The position numbers and the translations under genes were made by a program. DNA of 64,000 nt from Tetradesmus obliquus (lineage: Eukaryota > Chlorophyta > Chlorophyceae > Sphaeropleales > Scenedesmaceae). This document shows, one piece after another, positions 1 to 12,253 of this stretch. How positions within the stretch are numbered: the stretch's first letter is position 1; every line of letters begins with the position of its first letter. Under the pieces are notes generated by a model. It was not told where the DNA came from. It was given only the letters and a program-made list of their open reading frames with translations, and ran no database searches. The stretch spans positions 5,416,501-5,480,500 of the forward strand of contig CP126191.1 in assembly GCA_030272155.1 (NCBI GenBank). The letters are read 5' to 3'.

Positions 1-26
1 ATGCGGCTTGGCCCCCACGGCCTGCG

Positions 27-88
27 ATGTGTGCGCGTGTGTGGGTGTGTGGGTGCGTGCGTGCGTGCGTGTGTGCGTGTGTGTGCAT
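27..88. repeat. GT/GC alternating purine-pyrimidine simple repeat
   Basis: About 60 bases of almost uninterrupted alternating G/C and T (GTGTGCG, GTGTGGG, GTGCGTGC units). The alternating purine-pyrimidine pattern is Z-DNA prone. No coding sense is visible. Confidence 0.7.
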
Positions 89-2606
89 CAGATGTAGATG
101 CACCCTCAAACGTGTGGGCATCATGCAAGCTCGGCAGCATCTGGGCTGTTGCCGAGTGTCTGGCACTTCCCTATGGCTGCAACAGTTGCTATGCAGGGAC
201 AGCCTTGGGTGGACTAGAGCGCACTGTTTTGTGGCTGCCTGGCGCACGCGCCATCAATGGGGCTAGGCCAGCAGCCTGCTGTGCTTGGCCGCTAGTGAGG
301 TGCGCCGCGGCTGTGCTTTATGCCAGCTGGGCACACGGGCTTGCTAGCGTGTCATGTTGTGTTGGTGATTAGGTGCTGTGACGATGTGATGAGGTGATGT
401 GACGATGTGGGCGGAAGGTTGCTGCCCAGGCGTGCTTGTGCAGTTGCACTGCTGGCGTGTGCTCTGGGACGGCCAGCACTGTTGATGGTGTGGAATTTTG
501 CTGTGCATGCTTGCTCTGTGTTGGGAGTTCAGAATTGTTGCCTTGCATGCTTCTGTTGCCTTGATTTGGGGGTGAATTGTATGAATGGTGGTGTGCTAGG
601 CCCGAGCAGGCTGTGCGGTGTGCAGCGCAGCAGCTGTCACTCTTGCAAGCCTTGCATGGTGACGCACGCTGTCAGTGGCTAGTGGTTTGACGCATGCAGC
701 ACGGTCGTGCAGCAATGCTCAACAGCTGGCGCTGCGCTGCCACCGCTCATCGGGTGCTGCTGGAGCTTGGCCATCACTGTCTGTTGGCTGGTTGTGCTTG
801 CAGTGTACAGCGTCCTGGGGGCTGCCCTGACCTTGGTGTCATCATTGTGCTGCCTCACGCCTGCAGTTGGGGGTGCTGGGGGTGTCCAGGTGGCTGAGAC
901 TCGATCTGTTCAGTGAAGCAGCAGGACTGTCAGTGTTGGGCTGGTGCGACACTCATTTTGCCGCATGCGCCTGGTTATGCTCTTGCGTGTTGGCCCAGTG
1001 CTGGATACATGGAGCTTCGTGCGTGAACATGTGTTACGTGATTGCAGGATATGCTCGCAGATGCGTGTGGCCTTGTGCCAGTGGCCGAGAGTCTCTGCAA
1101 CGGCTGCTTTGCCTGCCTCTGTAGAACCTTGGAGGCCTGCTGTTGTAGATGTTGGGATGCTCTTGTATGCTGTATGCTGTAGGATTCATCGCAGCGCTGC
1201 ACGCCTGCGCTTGCAGGCCAGGCTGGGCTTGCGGCAGGTGGTGCTGCGCTGCTGCATGCAAAACTGAAAGCATCGACTGCCATTGGTCACTATGGAAACC
1301 AGAAGCGCGTGGCCTGTTGTGAAAGGGTGCGATCTGTACACGGGGCAGGGGCGCTTATGTGATTTTTTGCTGCGTGCGCTGGGTTGGGGGCTGCTTGCTT
1401 TGAGCATCTCACAGCAAATTATGTCCAGGGGCTGCTGGGTGTTCCTCTGAAGCACCCTGCGAGTGTGGTGTCGTGGCATGTAGCTGGCTGCACACGCACA
1501 CATGTTGCGGTTCCTTGCAGGAAAGGGGTCAGCTTCGCGGCGCAATTCTCATGCTGCTGGTGGCGGCTGCACCTGCCTGGCACCCGGTTAGCTGCAAAGT
1601 ACTGCATGCATGCATGTTTAAACATTGTGATTGGTGTGTCGCGCTGCGACAGTTAGCACACACTAGTGACTTGCACCTGCCTTGCTCTGCCTGTTTTGCC
1701 TGCGCTGTTTGGGTGCTGTGTCCAATGCTTGGGCACGCTTGCGCCGCCCTATGTGTGATGCGCAGCTTGTGTGTTGAACGTGGCAAGATGGACTTGCACG
1801 GCAGCTGCCAGCGGCAGCTGCTGAAGTGTGTTTTGCCGGCAGTGGGTGGCTCGGTGTTCTGTGTATCGGTTCTGTGTACTGTTGAGTTGCCTGGACAGGG
1901 GGTTGTGGGGAAAGTGAAGCCGCGAGTTGCAGCAGTGTTGGTGGTGTCCAGGTGATGGCAGCCACAAGATTTAAATAAAGGGGCTGTTGAACAGCCGCCG
2001 GTATCTATGAATATTGCGATCCATGCTTAAAGTGTGCGGCTGCTTTGGACTGATCGGGCTGTGCACGAGCTGCTGGCTGCTGTGCCTCCAACAGCGCTGC
2101 CGTTGTGGTTTGCAGTGGCTGGGCAGTGCTATCCTCTCCCGCTGCTGCGCTTGCAATCCTGCACCTGTACCCAGCCCACGAGTGGTGTTGGTTCTGCGGT
2201 TCTGCAATTGAGGCTGCGATCGAACCTGAGCCTGTTGGGTGAACTGCTTCTTGTGATGCAGCCCGCGCATGGTGTTGCCAAGACAAGCCGAGATGGGTGC
2301 CGCAACAGCGCTTGGATGCTGGCGGGTCTTGCAGCTCTGCACGGCAGTGCAGTTGTGGTTTCTGGTGCATGCGCTGCGTTGAAGTTGTGGCTGGGTTTGC
2401 TCAAAGTGATCAGCTCTCGAATGCCGTGGTGTCTGCTGCCGGTCTGACATGATGCTGATGTGGCAGATGTGGTTTTGCAAGTCACTGCCAATTTTGCAAA
2501 GTGTTTGGATGTGCACCATGTGGGCGGCTGGCAGCGCAAGCCAGCGTGAACCGGCCAGCATGGTTGATGCTGCGAGGGCCGACGCTTGTGGTGAACTGTT
2601 GATCAT

Positions 2607-2746
2607 GCACTTGTACACACTGATCATACTACGTGCACTTGTACACACTGATCATACTACGTGCACTTGTACACACTGATCATACTACGTGCACTTGTAC
2701 ACACTGATCATACTACGTGCACTTGTACACACTGATCATACTACGT
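2607..2746. repeat. Five exact copies of a 28-bp tandem repeat
   Basis: Units begin at 2607, 2635, 2663, 2691 and 2719, each starting GCACTTGTACACACTGATCA and ending TACTACGT. The five copies appear identical, which points to recent expansion or homogenisation. There are no spacers, so this is not a CRISPR array. Each unit holds TGATCA and the GTAC palindrome. Confidence 0.95.
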
Positions 2747-3225
2747 GAGTTGCAGCTTGTGAAAGGGTCACGGCAACTGGTGTAACTGATGTTTATGAAA
2801 GCCTGGGCACGAGTGGCACCACTGGAAGGTCCTGTCCGCTGCCATGCCTCGACACCAGCATGATGTTGTAGCCTAGCCCTGGGCCACTGCCTTTGCCAAG
2901 ATGCGTCATGTTCATCCCTCCAGAGGCAGTACATACATGTAGCAGCCCTTGCTGAACTCAGCACGCTGCCTGATGTTAGGCTCCCATGCAACTACTTGAC
3001 GTACGAAAAGCAGTTTATTCGATCTAGGGTCCCCGAGGCCCGCACACTTCAGTGGCAGCAGGTGAAGTGCTACGTGGCATACCACACTGCCATAGCAGTG
3101 CGCTGAGCTGTTGACAAGGACGTCGCTAGAGCGTATACTCGTTGTTTGGCATCTTTCTGTATCGGTGCACGTACCAAAACGTAAACATCAACTACTTCCA
3201 ACATCTCTTCGGCAGCAGCAGCAGC

Positions 3226-6200
3226 ATGGCTCTGTCGATGATGCGACGCGCGCCTGTAAAGGCTCATCCCAGCTCTACCGCTGCAAGGTGCAAGAAGTTC
3301 AGGTGAGAGCTGGCTGGTCTGTGTCAGCTGCTGCCATGCCACGCGTCCAAGCGGTTCCGACACCGTCAAAGGCAGCCACACAGAACGTTGCGTGGCTTGA
3401 GAAAGAATCCTTTTGGACGTTCTAGCATTGGTGTTTGTGGTGCTGCACCTTCGCCTGCCTCAGCAGTGAGATTTTGGCACCGGAAGCCAGATCACCCCTC
3501 CAGCAGTGTCGTTGCAGCAGCACCAGGGAGTAGACGACCTGCCAGGTCCAGACTCGTTTCCTTAGCTCCGACCGAATCCATTATTAGCCTACGGTCGTGC
3601 CTGGTCACGCCCTGCCCTTGCTCTAATCGCTGCTGCTGTCTTCTGCTGTCCATGCTGCTGCTTTGCCCTTGCGCAGGCATGTTGTCGTCCAGTATCGCAG
3701 CAAAGACCAGGGCGGCAGGGACGAGAAGGGTGACGTGGTGCTGTACACCTCCACCGACCCTGTGCATGGCGGCATGTGCCCTTACAGCCAGGCAGTGATC
3801 ATGGCGCTGCTGGAGAAGAAAGTGCCCTTCAGGGAGGTCAAGGTGCGCGCAGCAGCGCTGTCCCTGCAGCCCAGCAGTGGGTCAGACAGCAGGCCGCAGG
3901 TGGAGTAACCAGTAACACAGCAGGGCCTGGCAAACCCACACCGTGCAACCCGCTGTGCGCTAGGCTTACCCGCTCTGCAGCGTCCTGCAGCCTGCAGTCC
4001 TTCACCTGTGGTGCATGTGCCGGGGTGGTCCCCAGCACTCACATATGCTGCATACACAAGTGCAGTGTGTGCGATGTTGCAGTGTCAGCAACTGTCATGT
4101 TAGCATGCCGTCTGCCCAACAACCGCACTCGCTGCTGCCATCCCCCACTCTCCACATTCACACGCCAGGTGGACCTGGGGGCCAAGCCTCAGGAGTTTGT
4201 GGAGCTGTACCACAGCATCATCCCTGACAGGGGGGAGCGCGAGCGCGTGCCCGTGCTGCTCAACGGCACCAACAGGCTGGTGGACAGGTGCGCGTGGCTG
4301 TGTGATATGACAGTTGTAGGCATGGTAAATGCACAACCGTTCACCCCTCTGTGTGCTGGGGGAGGGCCAGGGGAGCTGTGCAGGCAGCGGCCAGCATACA
4401 CACGTGTGTGAAGCAGCTGCAGCAAGCTGATAAGCTGTTGTTGTGTACGTCAGGAATGTGAGTTGGGACGTGTCTGGAGGGCGCAACAACAGCAGCTGCA
4501 GCGCTGTCACTTGAGGAACGCATGCAGCAACTGAGGTGTGTAGCGCGCTGCTTGCTGAAGTGCGTTTAATCGGTATGCTTGCGCAAGGACGCTGGCACCA
4601 TCACCAAGGTGCATGCATGCGCAATGCTCCCATTGTTGTCGGTTACGCTGTGTTGCTATTGCCTGCTGCTGCTGCTGCTGCTGCTGCTGTTGGCAGCACC
4701 ACCATTGTGGAGTACCTGGCAGCAGCCTACCCTGAGAGTGGCACAGCGCTGATGCCGCCCGACGCATACACGGCAGCGCGCGTGAAGCTCTTCTCACGCT
4801 ACTTTGCGGTGAGCCGCAAACTGCTGCTGCCAGCTGTAGCCGCGTCGCGCAGATACAGTGGTTGGGAGGCGGGGTGTTGGGGGTGATGGGGGTGCTGCAG
4901 TCTGCGCATGTGGTGCATCACGCTGCAGTTTTGTTTCAATCCTTGGGCAGCAGCTTTCGGCCAGCGCAGGTGCTGGCACCAGGGCAGAAGCTTGCAGGGC
5001 CAGTTGCTGCGCCACCAGCAGCCACATGGCATGGCTCCGGCTCCTGCAGCTGTGGCGTGCAGTACAAGGCTGCTTGCTTTCAAATCACTTCAACTCAAAC
5101 CCGTACCCGACATACACCAGGAAGTCACCTCATCCCACGCCTGCGGCACCCCGCTCCCCCCCCAACACACACAGCTTCAGCCCATTGCTTACATGCTGAA
5201 AAATGTGAACTTGATCCATTTGCTTTGCATGTTGAAAAATTATGCAAACCTCATGTTTACACCCACAGGACCATGTGGTGCCGGCCTACCACCACCTGGT
5301 TGGGGTCAGCGAGCCGGCTATGATTGAGGAGGCCAAGAAGGAGCTGATGGGGGCGCTGGCCTGCGTGGACGAGTTCCTGGCGCTGCACGGCGCGGGGGAG
5401 GGCGAGTACGCTGTGGGGCCACACTACGGCTGGAGCATGAGCAGCCAGGGCGGCGAGGAGGGAGCGGTGCGGCTTAGTGGCCTGCTGCTGTGTGTTGGGT
5501 GTCACTTTGTGTGTGGCGGTGTGTTTAGCAGTGCTGGGAAGGCTTGTGTTTAGGCTGCGTGTGTCCTGTGGCCCAGTCAGGCGGTGTGTGAGCGTGGGCC
5601 AGCCGGTGTTTGTAGGCCAGCCGTTGCGCAGCGACAGGCAGAGTGCGGGTGATGCGTTGCGCTGCTGCAGTTCCAGCACTGCTTGCCTGGGCCGTGATCA
5701 GCAGCAGCAACCGCAGCATGCTGCCTGGCCTGCATGTGACAAAGCAGCTGGCGCGCACCTTGCGAGTGTGCTGTCCTTCCACTGCACCGACAGCATGGAT
5801 GTGTGGCTGGTGCTGCTGCCTGGTGTGCTGCTGCTCCCTGCTGCTGCAGTCTGCCAAGCCTCATGAGCACTTCCTGATGGGGCCCTTCTACACCACAGGT
5901 GGGCAGCAGCAGCAGCAGCAGCAGCGGCGGCGGCAGCGGTGGTCTGACTTGAACGGGTTCCAGACACAGCTCGAGAGTGGTACTCCTGACACGCTATTTC
6001 TGCAGCATTGCCCAGCAACTGCTAGCGTGTGCTGACACTTGATCTGGTCTGCCCTGCAGGCCATGCAGCACATATTGCAGCCTGCCCGCAAATGAAGCGG
6101 CTCAACTCAGTGGATCGGCACATGCCTGCTGCGCACACACAGCTCGAGCAAACTCATCAGAAACCAACCCTCTGTGCAAACAAGTCAAGTAACACCAGCA

Positions 6201-6530
6201 GTGAGATCCACACATTGACCCACCATCTCCTCTCACCCACCCCTGCTGCCCGCCGCTGCGTCACTGCTTCACTGCGCGGCCCTCCCCTCCCCTGCCCCTG
6301 CTGCTGCTGCAGCCGAGGTGCTGGCCACGCCGTACGTGGCGCGCATGGTGCAGGTGCTGCCCGAGTGGCGCGGGCTGGACGTGCTGGCGGAGTGTGAGGG
6401 CCGCAAGCTGGCGCGCGTGGCGGGCTGGATGCGCGCCTGCCTGGGGCGGCCCAGCGCGCAGCTCACGGGCCCGCGCAAGCAGGAGCTGGTGGACGGCCTG
6501 GTGCAGTGGGAGTGGAGCCACGCGGTGTGA
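3226..6530 (+). CDS. Glutathione S-transferase, Cys-type, probably plastid-targeted
   Basis: Exons 3226-3302, 3677-3842, 4169-4287, 4697-4808, 5269-5466, 5850-5898 and 6313-6530 join in phase to 312 residues. The first exon is Ser/Arg/Ala-rich, like a plastid transit peptide. A thioredoxin-fold N-terminal domain follows with the active-site motif CPYS and the strand motif VPVLLNG, then STTIVEYL (glutathione-site Ser region). The C-terminal half is helical and ends SHAV. A Cys in CPYS is typical of the omega/lambda/DHAR groups, which do thiol transfer or dehydroascorbate reduction rather than classic conjugation; this is family knowledge, not shown here. The end of exon 5 (ending GGEEGA before a GTGCGG donor) is the least certain join and would add a short Gly/Ser loop. 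The exact class is not resolved. Confidence 0.85.
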
Positions 6531-6660
6531 AGTGGGGGGGGTGAAGGGTTTGAGGTGGGGGGGTTTGAAGGTGTGAGGGGAGGAGCGCTGCTCTGTGTGG
6601 TGTGGGTGTGAGGTGGAGGTGAAGGTGCGAGGGTGTGAGGAGGGGGGGTGCGCTGCTCTG
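6531..6660 (+). other. G-run cluster just after the GST stop codon
   Basis: Runs of 3 to 9 consecutive G separated by short loops follow the GST stop codon directly. The pattern satisfies the usual four-G-run definition of a potential G-quadruplex on the sense strand, so it would lie in the 3' UTR of the transcript. Confidence 0.55.
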
Positions 6661-8000
6661 TGCAGCGCGCGCTGGCGTGGGTTGCGCGGCGGTTGGGTGG
6701 GTGGCTATGGCTGTGGTGTTGGTTGTGTGTTGGTGCTGTTGGTGGGTGAGGTGGAGTTGGCGTTGTGTAGGTGGTTGTGCGTTGGTGGTGGCTAGGTGAT
6801 CATGGCTGTGCTCAGGTAGTGTTACGTGGAGAAAGGGTGGTCACTGGCCTGGGCGGTGTATTGCTCGAGCACGTGTCGAGCTGGTGCAACAGGCAGGGGT
6901 GGCAAGTTCCGTATTGTTCTGCGTCTTGCAAGGGATGCCAAGGATCAGCATGTTGTGCACTCTTTTTTCCTGAGTAACAGGGCGCGCAGCACAGCGATTT
7001 TGGTGTGGATGCAAGCTCTTGCTTGAGCTTAGTACTGCACGGCTTGTGCCTGCTGCTGACAGAGAGTTTGCATCTGGCATGTCAGCATGTAAAGTATCCT
7101 GCTGCTTGATCACCGATCATAACCTTGCAGTGGAGAGCGTCATGACAGCTCCACTGCTGAAGCGCGTCCAATGTTGCAGTGTAGCACGTATCCTGCTGTT
7201 CGCATTTCATCATCTGATCACACAGCACTCTTCAAATATGTGTGTTTGCAGTGTTCCTGCCTCCAGTGTGGCCTCGGTTCAGTGGTGTAACGGTTGACGA
7301 AGGTAACGGTTGACAACTGCCCTGACACAGTGTGCAGTGTTCCCGCAGTGAGCTAGGCATGACAGGCCATCGCCTCAACTTGCAAAATCAAGCATGCTGT
7401 GCAGCATGATGGAAGACAAACTCTGCAGCTACGACAGCTGCATTTGCAGCAGCGCGTAAGTGCTAGCCACTCTTTGCTGATGCAACGCAGCAACAGAACG
7501 TGGTGGCCAGCAGTCAACCATGGCATGCGGTTCACATGCATTGGCAGTGCCACTGCAGCTGCATGTCCACCTTGGCCCATATGCCATGCCATGCTTGCAA
7601 GCAGTCGATGACACTCTGTAACCATGATCTGCGGCCAGAGCAGACCTTGCTGCAGCAGTATCCACCCAGCAAGCTGGCCACCTGGCGTTGCCAGCAACTA
7701 TGACGCGGAGTACGGCAGCCGACAAAAGCAAGCGGCTGCGCGGATATGAGCGCAGGCACGACGATATGCAGGCGTCAGACCCCACAGCCTCCTTGCTTCC
7801 ATGCGAGAGCTGCTGTGTACCAGTCAGCCATAGAATGGCCCAGTCACGCTAATCTACTCAACCAAATGTGCAGCAACAGAACATGCCATCCTAATCGACT
7901 GTGTCCACTTGTCGCCGAGTAATGGAATCCTGCTATCCCCGCTGCTGAGACAACGTTCGGCTGCCAAACCAGCCGGCGGCTTCTGCTCAACCTCTTCTCT
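6531..8000. other. Spacer between convergent GST and YLPM1-like genes
   Basis: No exon series found on either strand. The first 270 bases are strongly G-rich on the + strand and form the GST 3' flank. TGTAA signals of the green algal polyadenylation type lie at 7088-7092 and 7286-7290. Frames in 7350-7790 are antisense to each other and lack recognisable domains. Confidence 0.5.
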
Positions 8001-11000
8001 TCACCGCTGGTGTGGCCGGTGTGGCCCTGCGCCTGCTGCTGCTGCTGCTGCGGGTGGCGGCTGCGCGTGGCCGAGGAGGATGGCCCTAAAGGCGTCATGC
8101 TCCGACCTGTGCTCCGCGCGCACCTGTACATGGCAGCAGCACGACACGCCACACACCACCACAACCACACACGCAAGCACCACACACCACACAGCAGCTT
8201 GTCAGTGCCGGGCAAACAGCTTGTGTTGCACAGTGCATGCATGCATGGGCATGAAAACAGAATCCATCAAGCTAGGCGACAGCGGGCTGGGCGACAGCGG
8301 GCAACCATCACAGGCCGAGCCAGAGGCCAGCCTGCGTAGCAGCACCCCTGCGCCAAATCAGCAGCCTGCTGATGCGTGGCATCCAGCTACTCAAACTGCA
8401 AGCAAACCCACAGCCACCATTTCTGAACTGCATCCCTGCCACGTGCCCGTGCCACTGGCCGCCCCCACGCACCTGATCAGCAAAGCTGCCGTGCCCCACC
8501 CCTGCACCCGCACCACCTCGCGACGACGCGGCCGCTGACGGCCGCACACCACCCACGCCCCCGACCCCAGCTGCTGCCGCTGCTGCTGCTGCTGCCGCCG
8601 AGTCATCCTGAGGCGGCTGGTCAAACCAGCAGCCCTTGGGCCCCAGGCCATCCACCCAGAACACCTCCTCCAGCTGGACATGGCAGTTATGATGGCGATG
8701 ATAGCGTAGATGGTGATGATGATGACGAGCGATGACGGTTGCGGCAGGTGTTGGTCAGGGTGGCAGTTGATCGCCAGGACGGTCGAGTCGCAGGTCCAAG
8801 TGCCGATGATTGTCACGGCAAGCCGCAGGCGAGCACAGCCGCAGCCCAGTCCAAGCACAGCAGCAACAGCAGAGCCGCAAACAAGCCACATCCGCACATC
8901 CACGCAACAGTTCAGGCAGCACACCTGCGTCAGTGCGGGGACTAGCAAGCAGCAATACAACACCTGCCATGCACACCTGCCTGCTCTGATGCACGTGCCT
9001 GCCTACAAGAGCCATGCACTACGTGCGTGCATGCACCACACTACCGGCACGCCGCATGCAGCACCAACAGCAAACTCTCTGTCAACAACCAACCACACCA
9101 GCAAGCGGCATCGCGCCGCGCCCGCTGCCCCTGGTCCTCACCTGGCGTGGCGTGCGTGCTATGCTGAAGCCTGCTGCCGCCTCCTCCGCCTCGTCAGCAG
9201 CGCAGTCATCCGGCCACCGTACCTTTTTCTTGCTGCCGGGCGTGCTGCACGCTTTCAGGATGCCTCCCTTGCTCCCGCCACCACCACTATTGTAGCTGCC
9301 ACCCAGGCTCATACTGCTGGCACCAGCCCCGGCCCCAGCCTTGCCCCGCCCAGCCCTCCCAGCCTCACCCGCTGCCCCTGTTGCTGCTGCTGCTGCTGCT
9401 GCTGCATTGCCCCGGCCTGACCCCTGCTGCTGCTCCTCTGCATCGAGCTGCTCCAGTGCTTCGTTCACACCCGCCAGCAGCGCCTCAGCGTCTATCTCTA
9501 TGTCTGTGTCATCCAGCTCAACAGACAGCTTCGGCTTCTTCTTGACAGGCTGCCTGCTGCTGCCATGCCCTGCTGCTGCCACATCAGCATCAGCATCACC
9601 GACACCTGCAGGTGCTGCTGCTGCTGCTGTGCTGGGCTTCTTTTGTGGCTCTGTGGAATGCACCTGCCGCTGCTCCTCATCGTCATCTTCCGTCTCCCAC
9701 CTGCTGCCCTTGCTCTGCTTCTGCTGCTTGGTTGGGCTGGCGCTGCGTGCTGCTGCAGCCCCACCGGCTGCCTGCTGCTCTGCTGCTGCATCATCGACTG
9801 TCATATCCACGTCACTGATGGCAGCAGCGGCATCATCTGCTGGAAGGCAGGGCAGCAGCAGCAGTAGCAAGGCAGCGCATGCTCAACATGACGAGTGCCA
9901 GAAGCTCACCAGGTGCCATGACTTGGATCAGCCTACCATGTGCATCTGGCTGGCTGGGCACAGCATGCAGCAGTCGTCCGGCAGGCATCAGCTGCCAGCA
10001 TACTGCTCTACGCGCGGTTCACAACGCGTGATGCATGCAAGCAAACACACGCAGATCACGGCTGCAGGCTGCTCTGCACGGAAAGAACTGCTGTAGCTGC
10101 TGCTGCACTAGTTCTGCTGCTGCTGCGCACCTTCCTCCTTGAACAAGCTGTCTGCTGAGGCCAGTGTGGTGTTGGGTGGTGCCGCCTCCCAGGCCTTGGC
10201 CATGGCCTGGATGTCGGCAAGGGAGCGCCCGTGGATGTTGCGCTTGAAGCACACCTGCCCCGCGCAGCACCACACACACAACAAAAATGCACTGACTGTA
10301 AATGAATTCAATGCTTCATTAGCCTGCTTGCAACTGATGCAATTTGTATGTCAACAATACACAGCAGCAACGACGGTGCAGCAGCGCCGGAGTTGCGCTT
10401 GCAGCCATCCATCACAGTTGAACCGCAGCTGCCGCAGCTGCTTCTAACCACCAACCATGGTTGCAAGGTGCATCAAACACCTTGCTGGCTGCAGCGCACG
10501 CCCGCCACCTGACACAACAAGCAGCATACTCGCCACCTAACACACAAACCGCACTATACACCTTGAACCACAGCCCACGCACCTCAGCGTCGCTGCTCAG
10601 CGGCTGCACCACCGCCACCTCATAGCCCGCGCCCTGCCCCGCCATCCACGCCTCACGCAGCTGCTCAGCCTTGGGGGCGGGCGCATCCAGCAGCACCAGC
10701 CCGTGCTCCCCGCCTGACAGGCTGCGCCCCACAGCACGCATCAGGCTCTTCCAATACGAGCCCTCCATCGCCGCATCATGCTGGTACTGCTGCGTTACCA
10801 CCACGCGGCGCTTAGCGCCAGCGCTGACCGGACGCCTGCTGCTGCTGCTGCCAGCTGTGCCGGATTGATCTGCGCCTTCCTCCTCCTCGACGTCTACCAT
10901 GAAGTAGTCATCAATGCTGTGCGTGCGGGGCGCCGGGTTGCCCTTATCGAGCTCAAATGCACGTATTGCACGCGCGATGTGGCTCTTGCCGCTGCCTGGC

Positions 11001-12253
11001 AGGCCGCGCAGCACCAGCAGCAGCCGCTTTGGGCGTGCCGGCGGCTGCAGCAGCGAGCGCAGCTCCACCGGCGGTGGCGGACCCGGCGCTGCTGCAGGCT
11101 GCTGCGGAGCTGCTGCTGCTGCTGCTGCTGCTGCAGGAAGTTGCGGTGCCTGCAGTGCTGGTGCTGCTGCTTGCGGGGATGGGTTGCGATGGGGCGGCAG
11201 TGGCTGCTGCAGTTGCGGTCTTGGCGGCGGCGGAGGCTGCGGCATGGGCTGCTGCATCTGCTGCTGCTGCTGCCACTGGGCCATGCCTGGGCCAGCACCA
11301 TACATCTGCTGCTGCTGCATCTGCATCTGCATTTGCATTTGCTGCTGCTGCATCTGCATTTGCTGCTGCATCTGCATCTCCATCTCCATCTGCCTCTGTT
11401 GTTCCAGCTGCATCTGCTGCTGCTGTTGCATCTGCAGTTGCATCTGTTGCTGCTGCTGCAGCTGCAGCTGCTGCTGTGGCACATTCTGCCCCATGCCCAT
11501 CTGCTGCTGCTCCAGCAGCATTTGTTGGTACTCCTGCTGCCGCTGCAGCTGTTTGCGCATCAATTCCTGCTGCCGCTCCTGCTGCTGCATCAGCTGCGGC
11601 GGCATGCCCTGCTGCTGCATGTTGGGCTGCATCTGCTGCTGCCCGCCCCACTGCTGCTGCTGCTGGCCCCACTGTTGTTGCTGGTCCCATTGTTGCTGCT
11701 GGCCCCACTGCTGCTGCTGCTGCTGCCCATCCCATTGCTGCTGCTGAGGCCACTGCTGCTGGGCATTCATCATCATGCCTTGCCCTGCCATGCCTTGCTG
11801 GGGCTGCTGCTGCTGCACATTCATCATCATGCCTTGCTGCAGTTGCTGCTGCTGCTGCATCATACCCATCCCGATGCCAGCCTGCCCTGACATATCTTGG
11901 CCCCACTGCCCCTGCCCTGCCATCATGCCTGTCTGCATACCCATACCACCCATGCCTTGGCCCCACTGCTGCTCTGGCAGCTGCATCTGGCCACCCTGGT
12001 CCCACCCCTGCTGCTGCCCCTGCATGTAGCCGTTCATGGCTCCATTTATGCTGCCCTGCATCATGGCCCCTGCTTGCATGCCAGGCTGCTGCTGCATGTA
12101 GCCTTGCATGCTGTCAGCCAGCTGCGGCTGCTGCTGCTGAAGCTGCTGCTGCTGCTGGGCGTGCATGTCATCCGGAGGCAGTGGCGGGGGAGGTTCGTCG
12201 GGCAGGGGTGGCTGCTCTGGCCATGCTGCTGCAGCGTAGAACTGCTGGTCCAT
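8001..12253 (-). CDS. YLPM1: YLPM1/ZAP3-like P-loop protein with prion-like N-terminus
   Basis: Exons 12253-10583, 10254-10131, 9839-9142, 8673-8473 and 8123-8001 give 938 residues in frame. Residues 1-400 are low-complexity Gln/Met/Pro/Trp with repeated QQQWGQQQQW-like units. A nucleoside-kinase-like P-loop, GLPGSGKS, lies near 417-424, followed by SIDDYF near 446, the pair that marks YLPM1 (ZAP3) and its plant relatives. Later come a WETEDDDEE acidic patch and KKVRWPDD near residue 800, an RVxF-type motif of the kind that docks protein phosphatase 1. The C-terminus runs EHRSEHDAFRAIL. In animals YLPM1 is a nuclear PP1- and RNA-protein-associated factor; the same role here is inference. The N-terminal tract is encoded by near-pure CAG-type repeats, so its length may vary between strains. 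Confidence 0.88.
11030..12180 (-). repeat. Gln/Met/Trp-rich coding repeat region of the YLPM1-like gene
   Basis: On the + strand this reads as CTG/TGC-rich DNA; on the coding strand as CAG/CAA with interspersed ATG and TGG. It encodes an uncharged, Gln-dominated segment with regularly spaced Trp and Met. Long frames on other strands here (poly-Leu, poly-Ala, poly-Cys) are shadows of the same repeat. Confidence 0.85.

Larger units (their letters stand above)
1..3225. other. No gene recognised; GT-rich and GCTG-rich spacer
   Basis: Open frames here are short, overlapping and biased to Cys, Ala, Leu, His and Gln, as expected from GTG/CAG-rich non-coding DNA. I found no domain, no splice-linked exon series and no RNA gene. 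The only clear structures are the GT/GC-rich simple repeat near the start and the 28-bp tandem array at 2607-2746. The stretch may hold the 3' UTR of a gene to the left and the upstream region of the glutathione transferase. Confidence 0.5.

Noticed and set aside
1971-2648. 225-codon minus-strand frame
   Set aside because: Low-complexity Ser/His/Gln composition, no domain, no splice partners, and it runs into the 28-bp repeat array.
2607-2746. CRISPR-like array
   Set aside because: Units are directly adjacent with no unique spacers and the genome is eukaryotic; it is a minisatellite.
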